NCBI RefSeq assembly: GCF_026017845.1 | Contig: NZ_CP100416.1 | Coordinates: 782,589 to 846,588 of the forward strand | DNA from: Amycolatopsis mediterranei | Lineage (GTDB): Bacteria; Actinomycetota; Actinomycetes; Mycobacteriales; Pseudonocardiaceae | Direction of reading: 5' to 3' | Length of the DNA stretch: 64,000 nucleotides | Shown here: piece by piece, positions 56,441 to 64,000 of the stretch | Layout of the letters: each line of letters begins with the position of its first letter | How positions within the stretch are numbered: the first letter of the stretch is position 1 | The notes under the pieces: generated by a model | Told to the model about the DNA's origin: nothing | The model's database searches: none | What the model saw: only the letters and a program-made list of their open reading frames with translations | Program-made: the position numbers and the translations under genes

Positions 56441-58855
56441 ATGGACACCCTCTTCGATCTCCCCGCCGCGACCCCTGTGCGCAAGCCCGCCGCCGGCGGG
56501 CAGGCCGAGCTGCTCGACGACCTCAACCCCGCCCAGCGCGAAGCGGTCACCCACGCCGGTGGCCCGCTGCTGGTGGTGGCGGGCGCGGGTTCGGGCAAGA
56601 CCCGGGTGCTGACCCGCCGGATCGCCTACCTGCTCGGGCAACGCCGGGTGCACCCCGGCGAAATCATGGCGATCACGTTCACCAACAAGGCCGCCGCCGA
56701 AATGCGCGAGCGCGTCGCCGCGCTCGTCGGGCGCCGCGCGAACGCGATGTGGGTGTCGACGTTCCACTCCATGTGCGTGCGGATCCTGCGCCGCGAGGCC
56801 AAGGTCCTGGACATGTCGTCGAGCTTCTCCATCTACGACTCCGACGACACCAAGCGGCTGATCACCCTGGTGGCGCGGGACCTCGACATCGACCCGAAGC
56901 GCTACGCCGCCCGCACGCTCGCCGTGCACATCTCGAACCTGAAGAACGAGCTCACCGACCCGGAGACCGCGGCGGCGAACGCGGGCAACGACCTCGAGCG
57001 CCGCGTCGCCGAGGTCTACGGCGAATACCAGCGGCGGCTGAACCAGGCCAACGCCTTCGACTTCGACGACCTCATCATGCGCACGGTCTCGCTGCTGCAG
57101 ACGTTCCCGGACGTCGCCGAGTACTACCGGCGGCGCTTCCGCCACGTGCTGGTCGACGAGTACCAGGACACGAACCACGCGCAGTACACCCTGGTCCGCG
57201 AGCTGGCCGGGACCGCGCCGAACGAAGCGGGCGTCGAGCCGGCCGAGCTGGTCGTCGTCGGTGACGCAGACCAGTCGATCTACGCCTTCCGCGGCGCGAC
57301 GATCCGCAACATCGAGGAGTTCGAGCGGGACTTCCCGAACGCGCACACCATCCTGCTGGAGCAGAACTACCGCTCCACGCAGACGATCCTGAACGCGGCC
57401 AACGCCGTGATCGAGCGGAACCCGAACCGGCGGGCCAAGCGGCTGTGGACGGATTCGGGCGACGGCGAGAAGATCGTCGGCTACGTCGCGGACAACGACC
57501 ACGACGAAGCAGCGTTCGTCGCGGGCGAAATCGACGCGCTGGCGGAGAAGGGCGAAGCCGACTACTCCGACGTCGCCGTCTTCTACCGCACCAACAACCA
57601 GTCCCGCGTCTTCGAAGAGATCTTCATCCGGCTCGGCCTGCCGTACAAGGTCGTCGGCGGCGTGCGGTTCTACGAGCGCCGCGAGGTCCGCGACATGATC
57701 GCGTACCTGCGCGTGCTGGCGAACCCCGAGGACACGGTCAGCCTGCGGCGCGTGCTGAACGTGCCCAAGCGCGGCATCGGCGACCGCGCGGAGGCCGTCG
57801 TGGCGACGCACGCCGAGCGCGAGCGGATCTCCTTCGCCCAGGCGCTGCGGGACGCCGTCGAGGGCAAGGTGCCGCTGCTGAACCCGCGCTCGGTCAAGGC
57901 GATCGGCGGGTTCGTGGCCATGCTCGACGAGCTCGGGATGCTGGTGGCGGACGGCGCCGAGGTGCACGACGTCCTGGAAGCGGTGCTGGACAAGACCGGT
58001 TACCGCATCGAGCTCGAGGAGTCGGAAGACCCGCAGGACCACACGCGCGTGGAAAACCTCGACGAGCTCGTCACCGTCGCGCGGGAGTTCACCGAGATCA
58101 CCGCCGAGGTCGCCGCGGACGAGAACGCCGAGCCGGTCGTCGAGGACGGCGTCCCGGCGCCGGGCTCGCTGCCGGCGTTCCTCGAACGCGTTTCGCTGGT
58201 CGCGGACGCCGACTCGGTGCCTTCGCCCGACGGCGGCGAGGAAGGCGACGGCGGCGCGGGCGTGGTCACGCTGATGACCGTGCACACCGCGAAGGGCCTG
58301 GAGTACCCCGTGGTGTTCTGCACCGGCTGGGAGGACGGCGTCTTCCCGCACATGCGGGCGCTGGGCGACCCGGCGGAGCTGGCCGAGGAGCGACGGCTGG
58401 CGTACGTCGCGATCACCCGCGCCAGGAAGCGGTTGTACGTCTCGCGCGCGATCACGCGCTCGGCGTGGGGCCAGCCGTCGATGAACCCGGCTTCGCGGTT
58501 CCTCGACGAGCTGCCGCCGGACCTGGTCGACTGGCGGCGGCTGGAGCCGTCCAGCAGCGGCTTCGGCTCCTTCGGTTCCGGTTCGCGCGGCACCCCGCGG
58601 GCGGCGACCACCTGGGGCGGCCGGCGGTCTTCTTCGCCGTCTTCGTCGGGCACGCCGTCGTTCGGCAAGGGCTGGAAGGACACGGTGGCGCTGAAGCTGG
58701 ACGTCGGCGACCGCGTCAGCCACGACAAGTACGGCCTCGGCACGGTGATCTCCTGCGACGGCGTCGGCCCGCGGGCCACGGCCACGATCGACTTCGGCGC
58801 GGCGGGCAAGGTCCGCCTGATGCTGATCGGCAGCGTGCCGATGGTGAAGCTCTAG
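56441..58855 (+). CDS. pcrA: ATP-dependent DNA helicase PcrA/UvrD1
   Basis: A 3'-5' SF1 helicase for repair and replication restart. Walker A GAGSGKT spans residues 48-54; ITFTNKAAAEM, VSTFHSMCVRILR, LVDEYQDTNHAQY, VVGDADQSIYAFRGATIRNI, LEQNYRSTQTIL and LMTVHTAKGLEYPVVF are motifs Ia to VI in order, with RRLAYVAITRARKRLYV. The Ser/Gly-rich linker and C-terminal DVGDRVSHDKYGLGTVISC module, a Tudor-like RNA-polymerase contact, are typical of actinobacterial UvrD1. Length is 804 residues. Confidence 0.95.
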   Translation: MDTLFDLPAATPVRKPAAGGQAELLDDLNPAQREAVTHAGGPLLVVAGAGSGKTRVLTRRIAYLLGQRRVHPGEIMAITFTNKAAAEMRERVAALVGRRANAMWVSTFHSMCVRILRREAKVLDMSSSFSIYDSDDTKRLITLVARDLDIDPKRYAARTLAVHISNLKNELTDPETAAANAGNDLERRVAEVYGEYQRRLNQANAFDFDDLIMRTVSLLQTFPDVAEYYRRRFRHVLVDEYQDTNHAQYTLVRELAGTAPNEAGVEPAELVVVGDADQSIYAFRGATIRNIEEFERDFPNAHTILLEQNYRSTQTILNAANAVIERNPNRRAKRLWTDSGDGEKIVGYVADNDHDEAAFVAGEIDALAEKGEADYSDVAVFYRTNNQSRVFEEIFIRLGLPYKVVGGVRFYERREVRDMIAYLRVLANPEDTVSLRRVLNVPKRGIGDRAEAVVATHAERERISFAQALRDAVEGKVPLLNPRSVKAIGGFVAMLDELGMLVADGAEVHDVLEAVLDKTGYRIELEESEDPQDHTRVENLDELVTVAREFTEITAEVAADENAEPVVEDGVPAPGSLPAFLERVSLVADADSVPSPDGGEEGDGGAGVVTLMTVHTAKGLEYPVVFCTGWEDGVFPHMRALGDPAELAEERRLAYVAITRARKRLYVSRAITRSAWGQPSMNPASRFLDELPPDLVDWRRLEPSSSGFGSFGSGSRGTPRAATTWGGRRSSSPSSSGTPSFGKGWKDTVALKLDVGDRVSHDKYGLGTVISCDGVGPRATATIDFGAAGKVRLMLIGSVPMVKL

Positions 58856-58946
58856 CTGTAGCGCCACCCGTCCGAGTGAATCCGGCGGCGATCACTTCGA
58901 TCGCCGCCGGAATCGTCGTACCCACCCGGTAGAACTGACCCTGCGA

Positions 58947-58962
58947 TCGAACAAAGGTTCGA
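58947..58962 (+). promoter_or_regulatory. LexA/SOS box
   Basis: TCGAAC-AAAG-GTTCGA is a perfect match to the actinobacterial LexA operator (TCGAAC-N4-GTTCGA). It lies 92 bases after the pcrA stop and 19 bases before the next start codon. Confidence 0.9.
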
Positions 58963-58980
58963 CGGAGGGGGTAAAGTGGT

Positions 58981-59373
58981 GTGGACGCGGTGCTGTTTGG
59001 GCTGTTGGCCGAGGGGGTACAAAAATACCTGCGAGGAGTCCTGGGGTCGACGGTTCCGGATCGGGGTCGGGAGCCTTCGGGGGCTTCGGGAATTCCTTCG
59101 CGTGCGGGAGCGGAGGCGTGCCGGCTGGCCGCCGCCTGGCGAGCGCTGCTCAGGCAGCACGAGCTCGGTGCGGACGGGCGTTGTGTCACCTGCGGCCGGG
59201 GACGCCGCTGGACGACCAGAGCCCGGAGTGCCGCGCGTGTCCGCTCCGCGGGGGGCGCAAGGGGAGCTGTGCCCTGGGGCTGGTTGCCGGTCCGGCAGCC
59301 GGCGGAGCTGTGCACGGTGTGGCAGGTCGCGGTGGCGTACTTCATCCGCCGGTTACCGGGCGGGCAGCGGTAG
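58981..59373 (+). CDS. SOS-controlled small actinobacterial protein
   Basis: A 130-residue protein of unknown function. Residues about 45-70 (CRLAAAWRALLRQHELGADGRCVTCGRGRR) have a Cys-x2-Cys pair and later WQVAVAYFIRRLPGG; this fits a small actinobacterial hypothetical family with a possible zinc site. GTG 58981 is preceded by GGAGGGGGT and by the LexA box, so it is expected to be induced by DNA damage, right behind a repair helicase. Another GTG frame at 58976 is longer but lacks such features. Confidence 0.7.
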   Translation: MDAVLFGLLAEGVQKYLRGVLGSTVPDRGREPSGASGIPSRAGAEACRLAAAWRALLRQHELGADGRCVTCGRGRRWTTRARSAARVRSAGGARGAVPWGWLPVRQPAELCTVWQVAVAYFIRRLPGGQR

Positions 59374-59812
59374 CCCGTTGCGGGCGCTGAGGCGGCTGTG
59401 GGCGGCCTGGATCCGCTTTCCCGTGACATCGGACGCCGGCGGGGATCCGCTGCGGCCTGGGGAGTTTCCGCTGCCGGGGGCGATCGGCCTCAAGATCGAC
59501 GCGTGCGAACTTCGTCCGGAAAGCCCGGTCGGGTCGGGCGCGGTGACCTGGCCGGATCCGCTCGATGGTGTCCGGCGGCCTGCGCCGGGGAGCGAAGACG
59601 TACCCGATCCGGGTGTTTGTGTTTGGCCCGCAGTGGCCAACCTTGATCTTGTGACCGGTTTCAGCGTACGAGCGGCTCGGCGGAGCGCGTGTGTCCAGCG
59701 CCCTTCGCCTGCTGCTGCCCGCGGTGTCCCGGCCGGAGCGGGTGGTCGCTCTACGGCCGGGTTACCGCTGTCGTACGTGCTGGTGCCTGCTCCCGTGCCG
59801 GGAGCGAACGGA
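59374..59812. other. Unassigned 439-base region
   Basis: No complete gene is recognised. One plus-strand frame (reading LRALRRLWAAWIRFPVTSDA from a TTG at 59378) has strongly GC-rich third positions, as in real genes of this genome, but has no stop before it runs antisense through the M23 peptidase gene. It may be a decayed gene or a frameshifted extension of the SOS gene. CGTACC- and GATCC-rich words recur but form no clear repeat. Confidence 0.4.
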
Positions 59813-60640
59813 TCAGAGAACGATGCCGCGCGCGGCGAGCCAGGGCCGCGGGTCGATCTTCTTGGTGCCGTTCTGCCACACCTCGAAGTGCAGGTGCGGG
59901 CCGGTGCTCTGGCCGCGGTTGCCGATCTCGGCGATCTGCTGGCCGCACTTGACCTTCTGGCCCTCCTTGACGGAGAAGCTGTTCATGTGGCCGTAGACCT
60001 GGATCGTGCCGTCGTCGAGCTGCACCCGCACCCAGAGACCGAAGCCGCTGGCGGGGCCGGCCTCGATCACGGTGCCGTCGGAGGCGGCGTAGATCGGGGT
60101 GCCGATGGCGTTGGCGATGTCGATGCCGAGGTGGCTCGTGCCCCACCGGGCACCGAAGCCCGAGGTGAAGGTGCCGTGCGCGGGCAGGCAGGTCTTGGGG
60201 CGGGAGGCTTCTTCGGCGGCCTTCTTGGCGGCGTCGGCTTCGCGCTGCTCACGAGCCTGCGTGACAGAAGCGCTGTCAGCGAGCTTCGCGGCTTCGGCGG
60301 AGGCGTCGACGGTGTGGCCGGTGGGCAGGAGTTCCGGAGCGCCCCCGGAGCCCGCACCTCCCGCGGTCAGCGAAGCGCTGGCGTCCTGGCTGTTGGCCAG
60401 GGGGGTGAAGGCGGCGTCGGAGTCGGTGACTGTCTTGAGGGTCGAGCCCGCAGCAGCAGCGGCGAACGCACCAGCCGCAACAGCGGCAACCACGACACGG
60501 CCGCGGAGGGCCGAAGAGGGCGGGGCGATGCGGTGCGCACCCCGGACACGAACGACCGCACCTTCCAGTGCGTCCTTCAATGCCGGGGAAGGAGCTTGGC
60601 CGCCGGGGGAGCGGTGTGAAGCCAAGACAGGGCCTTCCAT
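59813..60640 (-). CDS. Secreted/anchored M23 (LytM) metallopeptidase
   Basis: A 275-residue peptidoglycan endopeptidase-type protein. A cytoplasmic N-terminus, one helix (RGRVVVAAVAAGAFAAAAAG, about 46-66), and a helical, Ala/Glu-rich segment (EAAKLADSASVTQAREQREADAAKKAAEEA) lead to the M23 domain. Zinc ligands are expected at His170 and Asp174 (SHLGIDIA) and His251, with His249 in TGPHLHFEVW. FGLWVRVQLDDGTIQVYGHMNSF is typical. It corresponds to the M23 gene near uvrD1 in mycobacteria. Start ATG 60640 has a weak ribosome site. Confidence 0.9.
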   Translation of the reverse strand: MEGPVLASHRSPGGQAPSPALKDALEGAVVRVRGAHRIAPPSSALRGRVVVAAVAAGAFAAAAAGSTLKTVTDSDAAFTPLANSQDASASLTAGGAGSGGAPELLPTGHTVDASAEAAKLADSASVTQAREQREADAAKKAAEEASRPKTCLPAHGTFTSGFGARWGTSHLGIDIANAIGTPIYAASDGTVIEAGPASGFGLWVRVQLDDGTIQVYGHMNSFSVKEGQKVKCGQQIAEIGNRGQSTGPHLHFEVWQNGTKKIDPRPWLAARGIVL

Positions 60641-61059
60641 CGTCGGGGAGCCGGGTCGAGGACTGTGGGCGGGGGAACCCGGTGAGCCAACCTCGGGGGT
60701 GGTTTGCTCGTCGTCCTACTTCGTGACCTGACTGTAATGGGGACCCCGGGACAGTAACGAAGGGGTACCGCTGTCGGCAAGACGTGCCCCCGCTGTCGGC
60801 CGATCGGGTGGAACCGGCACGCGGCTCACCTGTGTAAATCACCCAAAGTTAGAGGGGGTTTACGGCGTTCGGTGTGACTTGCCTTACAGGCTTGACGGGT
60901 GGTGAAGGTCCGCCAAAAGGCCCAACGGGGCCTCCTTGCGCCTCCTGAAGGCTCCGAAGGCCGGAATAACGAAGTGCGGAGGAGGGTTGAAGCGCATCCG
61001 ACGACTCGCGCCCCGCCACGGCTCCCGGGCGGCGCGAACTTGCTAGCGTCGCGGGCAAT
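60641..61059. promoter_or_regulatory. Divergent regulatory region between M23 peptidase and large membrane protein
   Basis: 419 bases without a gene. GC-rich leader near the peptidase, then AT-richer DNA at 60830-60900 (TGTGTAAATCACCCAAAGTT) where promoters are likely. The c-di-AMP riboswitch known to control actinobacterial cell-wall hydrolases was looked for and its conserved core not found. No other RNA fold stands out. Confidence 0.45.
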
Positions 61060-63330
61060 ATGCCCCCACGCGCAGAGCCTCCCACCGGAAGCACCCCCGG
61101 CCCCCGCCAAGAGCCCGAGGCACGAGGTCCGGCGAACGCGGCCCCGAGCCCGCCCCCCGCCCGCCAAGAGCCTGCGCAGAGCCCGGCCTCCACGGCCCGG
61201 AGCGCACCGGGTTCGAACGAGCCAACGCGCCCCGTCCCGGCCGCGGGCGCACCCGGCGGTACCGCTTCGGCGGGCGGCTCGGCCGCCGCCGCCCAGTCCG
61301 GTGAGCCAACGCGGCCCGTTCCAGCTGCGGGAGGCAGCCCAATTGCGCCCGGAGTTTCCGCCGACGCGGCCAAGTCCGGCGAGCCGACCCGGCCCGTGCC
61401 TGCCGCCGGCATCGCTTCCGGAGTGCAGGCCAAGGCCGCAGGCAGTTCCCCCCAGCCCGCATCGACCGGCCGAGCTGCCCGGACACCCGGCAACCCCTCG
61501 CAACCAAAGTCCACCGCCGGGCGCACGCCCGGCAAGCCCAAACCCTCAGCTGCCAACGAGAGCGAGCCCTGGGCCGACGACACGGAAACCCGCCCCTCAC
61601 GCGCCCTGAAAACCGCCCTCGTCCTGGCCGCCCTAGGAGCCGTTGCCCTCGCCGCCGCCGGATTTGTTCCCGTCTCGCCCGCCGCCGGGCCCGGGTTCAC
61701 CAGCTGGCCTTGGCTTGCCCTGCTCGCTCTCGCTCCCGCCGTCGCCGCGATCCGGTTTGCCGCCGCGGGGAAACCCGGCCTCGGTGGCGGCCTCGTCCTC
61801 GGCCTCGCCGCCCTCGCTCCCGGGCGGCTGGTCCTCGACCTGCAGTTCGCCGTCAACGGCCCGCTCACCATCCGGCCCGAGCTCTACCTGCCCGACCGGT
61901 TTCTCGACAGCTCCGCCGTCGGCGGCGGGTTCTGGCTGCTCGTCGCCGGGCACGTCCTGACCGCGGCCGCCGGGGTCGTCGCCTGGCGGGCCCTCCGGAA
62001 CCACGACGAACCCGAACGGCGGCGGTGGCGGCTGCTCGTCCCGCTGCTCGCCGTCGTCGCCGGGGCCGGGCTGCTCACCGCACCCGTCCACTCCGACAAC
62101 GGCTTCCTGCTCGCCCGCGCCGCCTTCGAAGGCCCCTGGCCCGCGCTCGGCGGCTACCTCCTGATCGCCGCCGCCCTGCCGCTGGCCGCCGCGCTCGCCC
62201 TCGCCGCTCCGGCCGAGCACGTCGCCCGGGGTGCTCTCGCCGGGCTGGCCGCCGCCGCCTTCGGGGTGGCCGCGCCGCCCGTTCTCGCCGGGCTCTTCCG
62301 AGACGATCTGCACGTCACCTGGGGACCTGCGCTCGCGCTCGTCGCGACGGCCATCGTCGCGGGCCTCGCGGGCACGCGGTTGACCGAGCGCACCGGAAAG
62401 ACCGAAACCGACCTCGCCGGCAGCGCGAAGCTTCCCGGCCTCTTCTGGTGGCGGCTCACCACCGGCCTGCTCGGTCTCGCCACCGCCATCGCCGCGCTCA
62501 TCGGCGCCTTCGCCCCGCAGGTCGCCGTCACCGCGCTGAACCCGGGCGCCACCACGCCGGTCAGCGCCGCCGCCGACAGTCCCGCGCGCTGGTTCCTCCT
62601 CGTCGCCGCGCTCGTGCTCGCCGTCCCCGCCGCCGGCGTGCTCGTCCCGAAGACCGCCGCCGTCGCGCGGCCCGTGCTCGGGGTCGCCTGGGCCGGGATC
62701 GTGCTGGCCGGCACGGCCGTCCTCAACACCGCGCTGACCGCCACCCAGGCCGGCAACCTCGCCGGCTTCGGGGGCGCGGCCGCCCCCGTCTTCAGCTACG
62801 ACCTCGGGGCCGGCGCCGCCTGGACGTTCGCCGCGCTCGTGCTCGCCGCCCTGGCCGCGCTCGCCGCCGCGGGCACCGGTGTCGTCGAACGCGAAGACGC
62901 CGGCGACGCCACCGAGCCGGACCACAAGAACCTCGCCCCCGTCGCGGCCGGTGCGGTCCTGGCCGTCGCCGCGTTCGGGCTGCCCGTCTTCGCCGTTCCC
63001 GGCTACGTCGCCGCCGGCCTCTGGTCCCACCTCGACACGCCGTCGTGGGGCCTGCTGACCGCCGCCGCGGTCGTCGTCGGCGCCACCGCGCTCGCGACAC
63101 GGTCCCGGCCGAAGCCGGCGGCCGCGCTGCTCGTCGGCGCCGCCCTGCTGACCGCGCTGCACGCCGCGGAGCTGCCGCTCGTCGGCGGCACGCTCGGCGG
63201 GGCGAGCCCGGCCGCCGGGTTCTGGGTCGCGCTCGCCGCCACGGCCGCGTTGCTCGCCGCCGCCGGCATGTCGGCCGCCGGCAAGTCCGCCGGCGACAGG
63301 TCCGCCGCCGGGGAACGCCGTGCGCCGTGA
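61060..63330 (+). CDS. Large polytopic membrane protein with repeat N-terminus
   Basis: A 756-residue protein of unknown family. The cytoplasmic N-terminus (about 1-170) is low-complexity and has three copies of a GEPTRPVPAAG-type unit (near residues 53, 81 and 107) with small variation. From about residue 183 there are some 12-14 hydrophobic helices (ALKTALVLAALGAVALAAAGF to VALAATAALLAAAGM), with charged loops such as RNHDEPERRRWR between. The last residues (SAAGKSAGDRSAAGERRAP) are a polar tail. It precedes sucC with one small gene between. It is not the PerM/DUF6350 gene that follows sucD in mycobacteria, as far as I can judge. Confidence 0.7.
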   Translation: MPPRAEPPTGSTPGPRQEPEARGPANAAPSPPPARQEPAQSPASTARSAPGSNEPTRPVPAAGAPGGTASAGGSAAAAQSGEPTRPVPAAGGSPIAPGVSADAAKSGEPTRPVPAAGIASGVQAKAAGSSPQPASTGRAARTPGNPSQPKSTAGRTPGKPKPSAANESEPWADDTETRPSRALKTALVLAALGAVALAAAGFVPVSPAAGPGFTSWPWLALLALAPAVAAIRFAAAGKPGLGGGLVLGLAALAPGRLVLDLQFAVNGPLTIRPELYLPDRFLDSSAVGGGFWLLVAGHVLTAAAGVVAWRALRNHDEPERRRWRLLVPLLAVVAGAGLLTAPVHSDNGFLLARAAFEGPWPALGGYLLIAAALPLAAALALAAPAEHVARGALAGLAAAAFGVAAPPVLAGLFRDDLHVTWGPALALVATAIVAGLAGTRLTERTGKTETDLAGSAKLPGLFWWRLTTGLLGLATAIAALIGAFAPQVAVTALNPGATTPVSAAADSPARWFLLVAALVLAVPAAGVLVPKTAAVARPVLGVAWAGIVLAGTAVLNTALTATQAGNLAGFGGAAAPVFSYDLGAGAAWTFAALVLAALAALAAAGTGVVEREDAGDATEPDHKNLAPVAAGAVLAVAAFGLPVFAVPGYVAAGLWSHLDTPSWGLLTAAAVVVGATALATRSRPKPAAALLVGAALLTALHAAELPLVGGTLGGASPAAGFWVALAATAALLAAAGMSAAGKSAGDRSAAGERRAP

Positions 63331-63360
63331 CCGCCGTGGGTCGGCGAACGCCGTCCGCCA

Positions 63361-63408
63361 TGACCGCCATGCGCCGTGACCGCCATGCGCCGTGACCGCC
63401 ATGCGCCG
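63361..63408 (+). repeat. Three perfect 16-bp tandem repeats
   Basis: TGACCGCCATGCGCCG occurs at 63361, 63377 and 63393, followed by a shortened copy. Each unit ends and begins with GTGA or ATG-like words, and 16 is not a multiple of three, so copies present starts in different frames. It overlaps the beginning of the B12-binding-like gene, so gain or loss of one unit would change which start is used. Confidence 0.9.
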
Positions 63409-63724
63409 TGACCGGCTGCGGGTGCTGCTCGTCGAGTTCACCCGCCCCGACCCGGCCGCCGTCGCGCTGGGCCGTCTGCTGCGCGACGACGGCGTGGAGG
63501 TCGTCCACGCCGGGCCCGTGGTCACCGTCGAACAGATCGTCCGCACCGCCGAACAAGAAGACCCGGACGCGGTCGGCGTGCTCGGTGCCGCTCCGCCCGA
63601 AGACCTCGAGGACGCGCTCGGGGGTGTCCCCGTCTTCACCGCCGAGACCGCCTCGGAGGTGGTGAAACGGCTCGCCGGTGGGCGGTCTCACACCGGTGAA
63701 GCACCGTCTGACCGCGTACGGTGA
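63401..63724 (+). CDS. Degenerate B12-binding-domain-like small protein
   Basis: A 107-residue protein resembling a cobalamin-binding Rossmann domain as in methylmalonyl-CoA mutase small ends: [64 protein letters not shown]. The B12 lower-ligand motif DxHxxG is absent; the place reads [10 protein letters not shown]. So it probably does not bind B12 by the usual histidine. ATG 63401 was chosen; GTG 63392 in the same frame is also possible. It sits between a membrane protein and sucC. Confidence 0.65.
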   Translation: MRRDRLRVLLVEFTRPDPAAVALGRLLRDDGVEVVHAGPVVTVEQIVRTAEQEDPDAVGVLGAAPPEDLEDALGGVPVFTAETASEVVKRLAGGRSHTGEAPSDRVR

Positions 63725-63842
63725 CCGACTTCACCAGGTGCGGAGTCCCCTGCGTCTGCGCAGGTCGCTAACCTCGACTGGTCCGACAGCGCGGTCCGGT
63801 CGCGGACCACCTGCAGTGGCGTGTCGTCAGGAGACTGGAGTA

Positions 63843-64000
63843 GTGGACCTCTACGAGTACCAGGCGAGGGATCTCTTCGCCGCCCACGGAGTACCGGTTC
63901 TGCCGGGCTCGGTGGCTAGCACCCCCGAAGAAGCCAAGGCCGCCGCGGAGCACATCGGTAACCAGGTCGTCGTCAAGGCGCAGGTGAAGGTCGGCGGCCG
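63843..64000 (+). CDS. sucC: Succinate--CoA ligase [ADP-forming] beta subunit (5' part)
   Basis: The first 52 codons of SucC, cut by the window edge. [52 protein letters not shown] is the ATP-grasp N-terminus. It makes succinyl-CoA ligase of the TCA cycle with SucD. GTG 63843 follows GGAGACTGGA. The promoter probably lies in 63725-63830. Confidence 0.95.
   Translation, partial: MDLYEYQARDLFAAHGVPVLPGSVASTPEEAKAAAEHIGNQVVVKAQVKVGG

Noticed and set aside
60641..61059. c-di-AMP (ydaO) riboswitch ahead of the M23 peptidase
   Set aside because: The conserved core was not found on the minus strand; only GC-rich leader and AT-richer promoter-like DNA are present.
61060..63330. PerM (DUF6350) identification for the large membrane protein
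   Set aside because: Its position is before sucC, not after sucD, and the residues do not match what I recall of PerM, so no name is given.

Overview
This window is high-GC actinobacterial chromosome, most likely from a Pseudonocardiales organism close to Amycolatopsis. GC-ending codons dominate, GTG starts are frequent, and neighbouring genes overlap as GTGA or ATGA. The gene order repeats two blocks I know from Mycobacterium tuberculosis. From glmS to guaA it follows glmS, nnr, alr, tsaE, tsaB, rimI, tsaD, groES, groEL1, rsdA, a DUF5319-like gene, guaB, guaB3, choD-like and guaA. From about 55.4 kb it follows the chorismate mutase, uvrD1/pcrA, M23 peptidase and sucC block. Species-level assignment is inference.

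Layout. 0-10 kb holds glmS and the NAD(P)HX repair gene. A DeoR-type regulator, xylulokinase and sugar-ABC ATPase operon follows, then alr, an alpha/beta hydrolase and tsaE. 10-14 kb is an insertion on the minus strand: a secreted serine hydrolase, a fused acyl-CoA carboxyltransferase and the malonyl-CoA synthetase matB. 14-16.2 kb is the coupled tsaB-rimI-tsaD operon. 16.3-22.7 kb is a cell-surface island with a UDP-GlcNAc 2-epimerase, two small anchored surface proteins, an exosortase coupled to a family 2 glycosyltransferase, and a secreted amidase. 22.9-26.4 kb is an arsenic island (arsM, two arsR genes, arsC, acr3, arsI). 26.5-33.6 kb holds groES-groEL1 with a CIRCE element, an RsdA-like anti-sigma factor lacking its sigma factor, guaB and guaB3. 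33.9-41.8 kb is oxidoreductases, a rhomboid-like protein and a DinB protein, ending at guaA (41.9-43.4 kb).

43.5-55.3 kb is mainly envelope sensing and signalling. It carries a PspC-domain protein facing a PspC-histidine kinase and LuxR regulator pair, an EamA exporter with a divergent LysR regulator, an active Ser/Thr kinase directly followed by a predicted pseudokinase, and two proteins with similar small C-terminal domains. 55.4-64 kb holds chorismate mutase, a DUF1707 protein, pcrA, a small gene behind a perfect LexA/SOS box, a secreted M23 peptidase, a large unidentified membrane protein, a degenerate B12-binding-like protein and the start of sucC.

Housekeeping operons are tightly coupled, while the insertions carry their own regulators and are bordered by strong hairpins. 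The most interesting items are the exosortase/glycosyltransferase/epimerase surface island, the kinase-pseudokinase pair, the SOS-box gene, the orphan RsdA next to groEL1, and several long palindromic repeats at gene ends. All functions are read from sequence and remembered family motifs; no searches were run.
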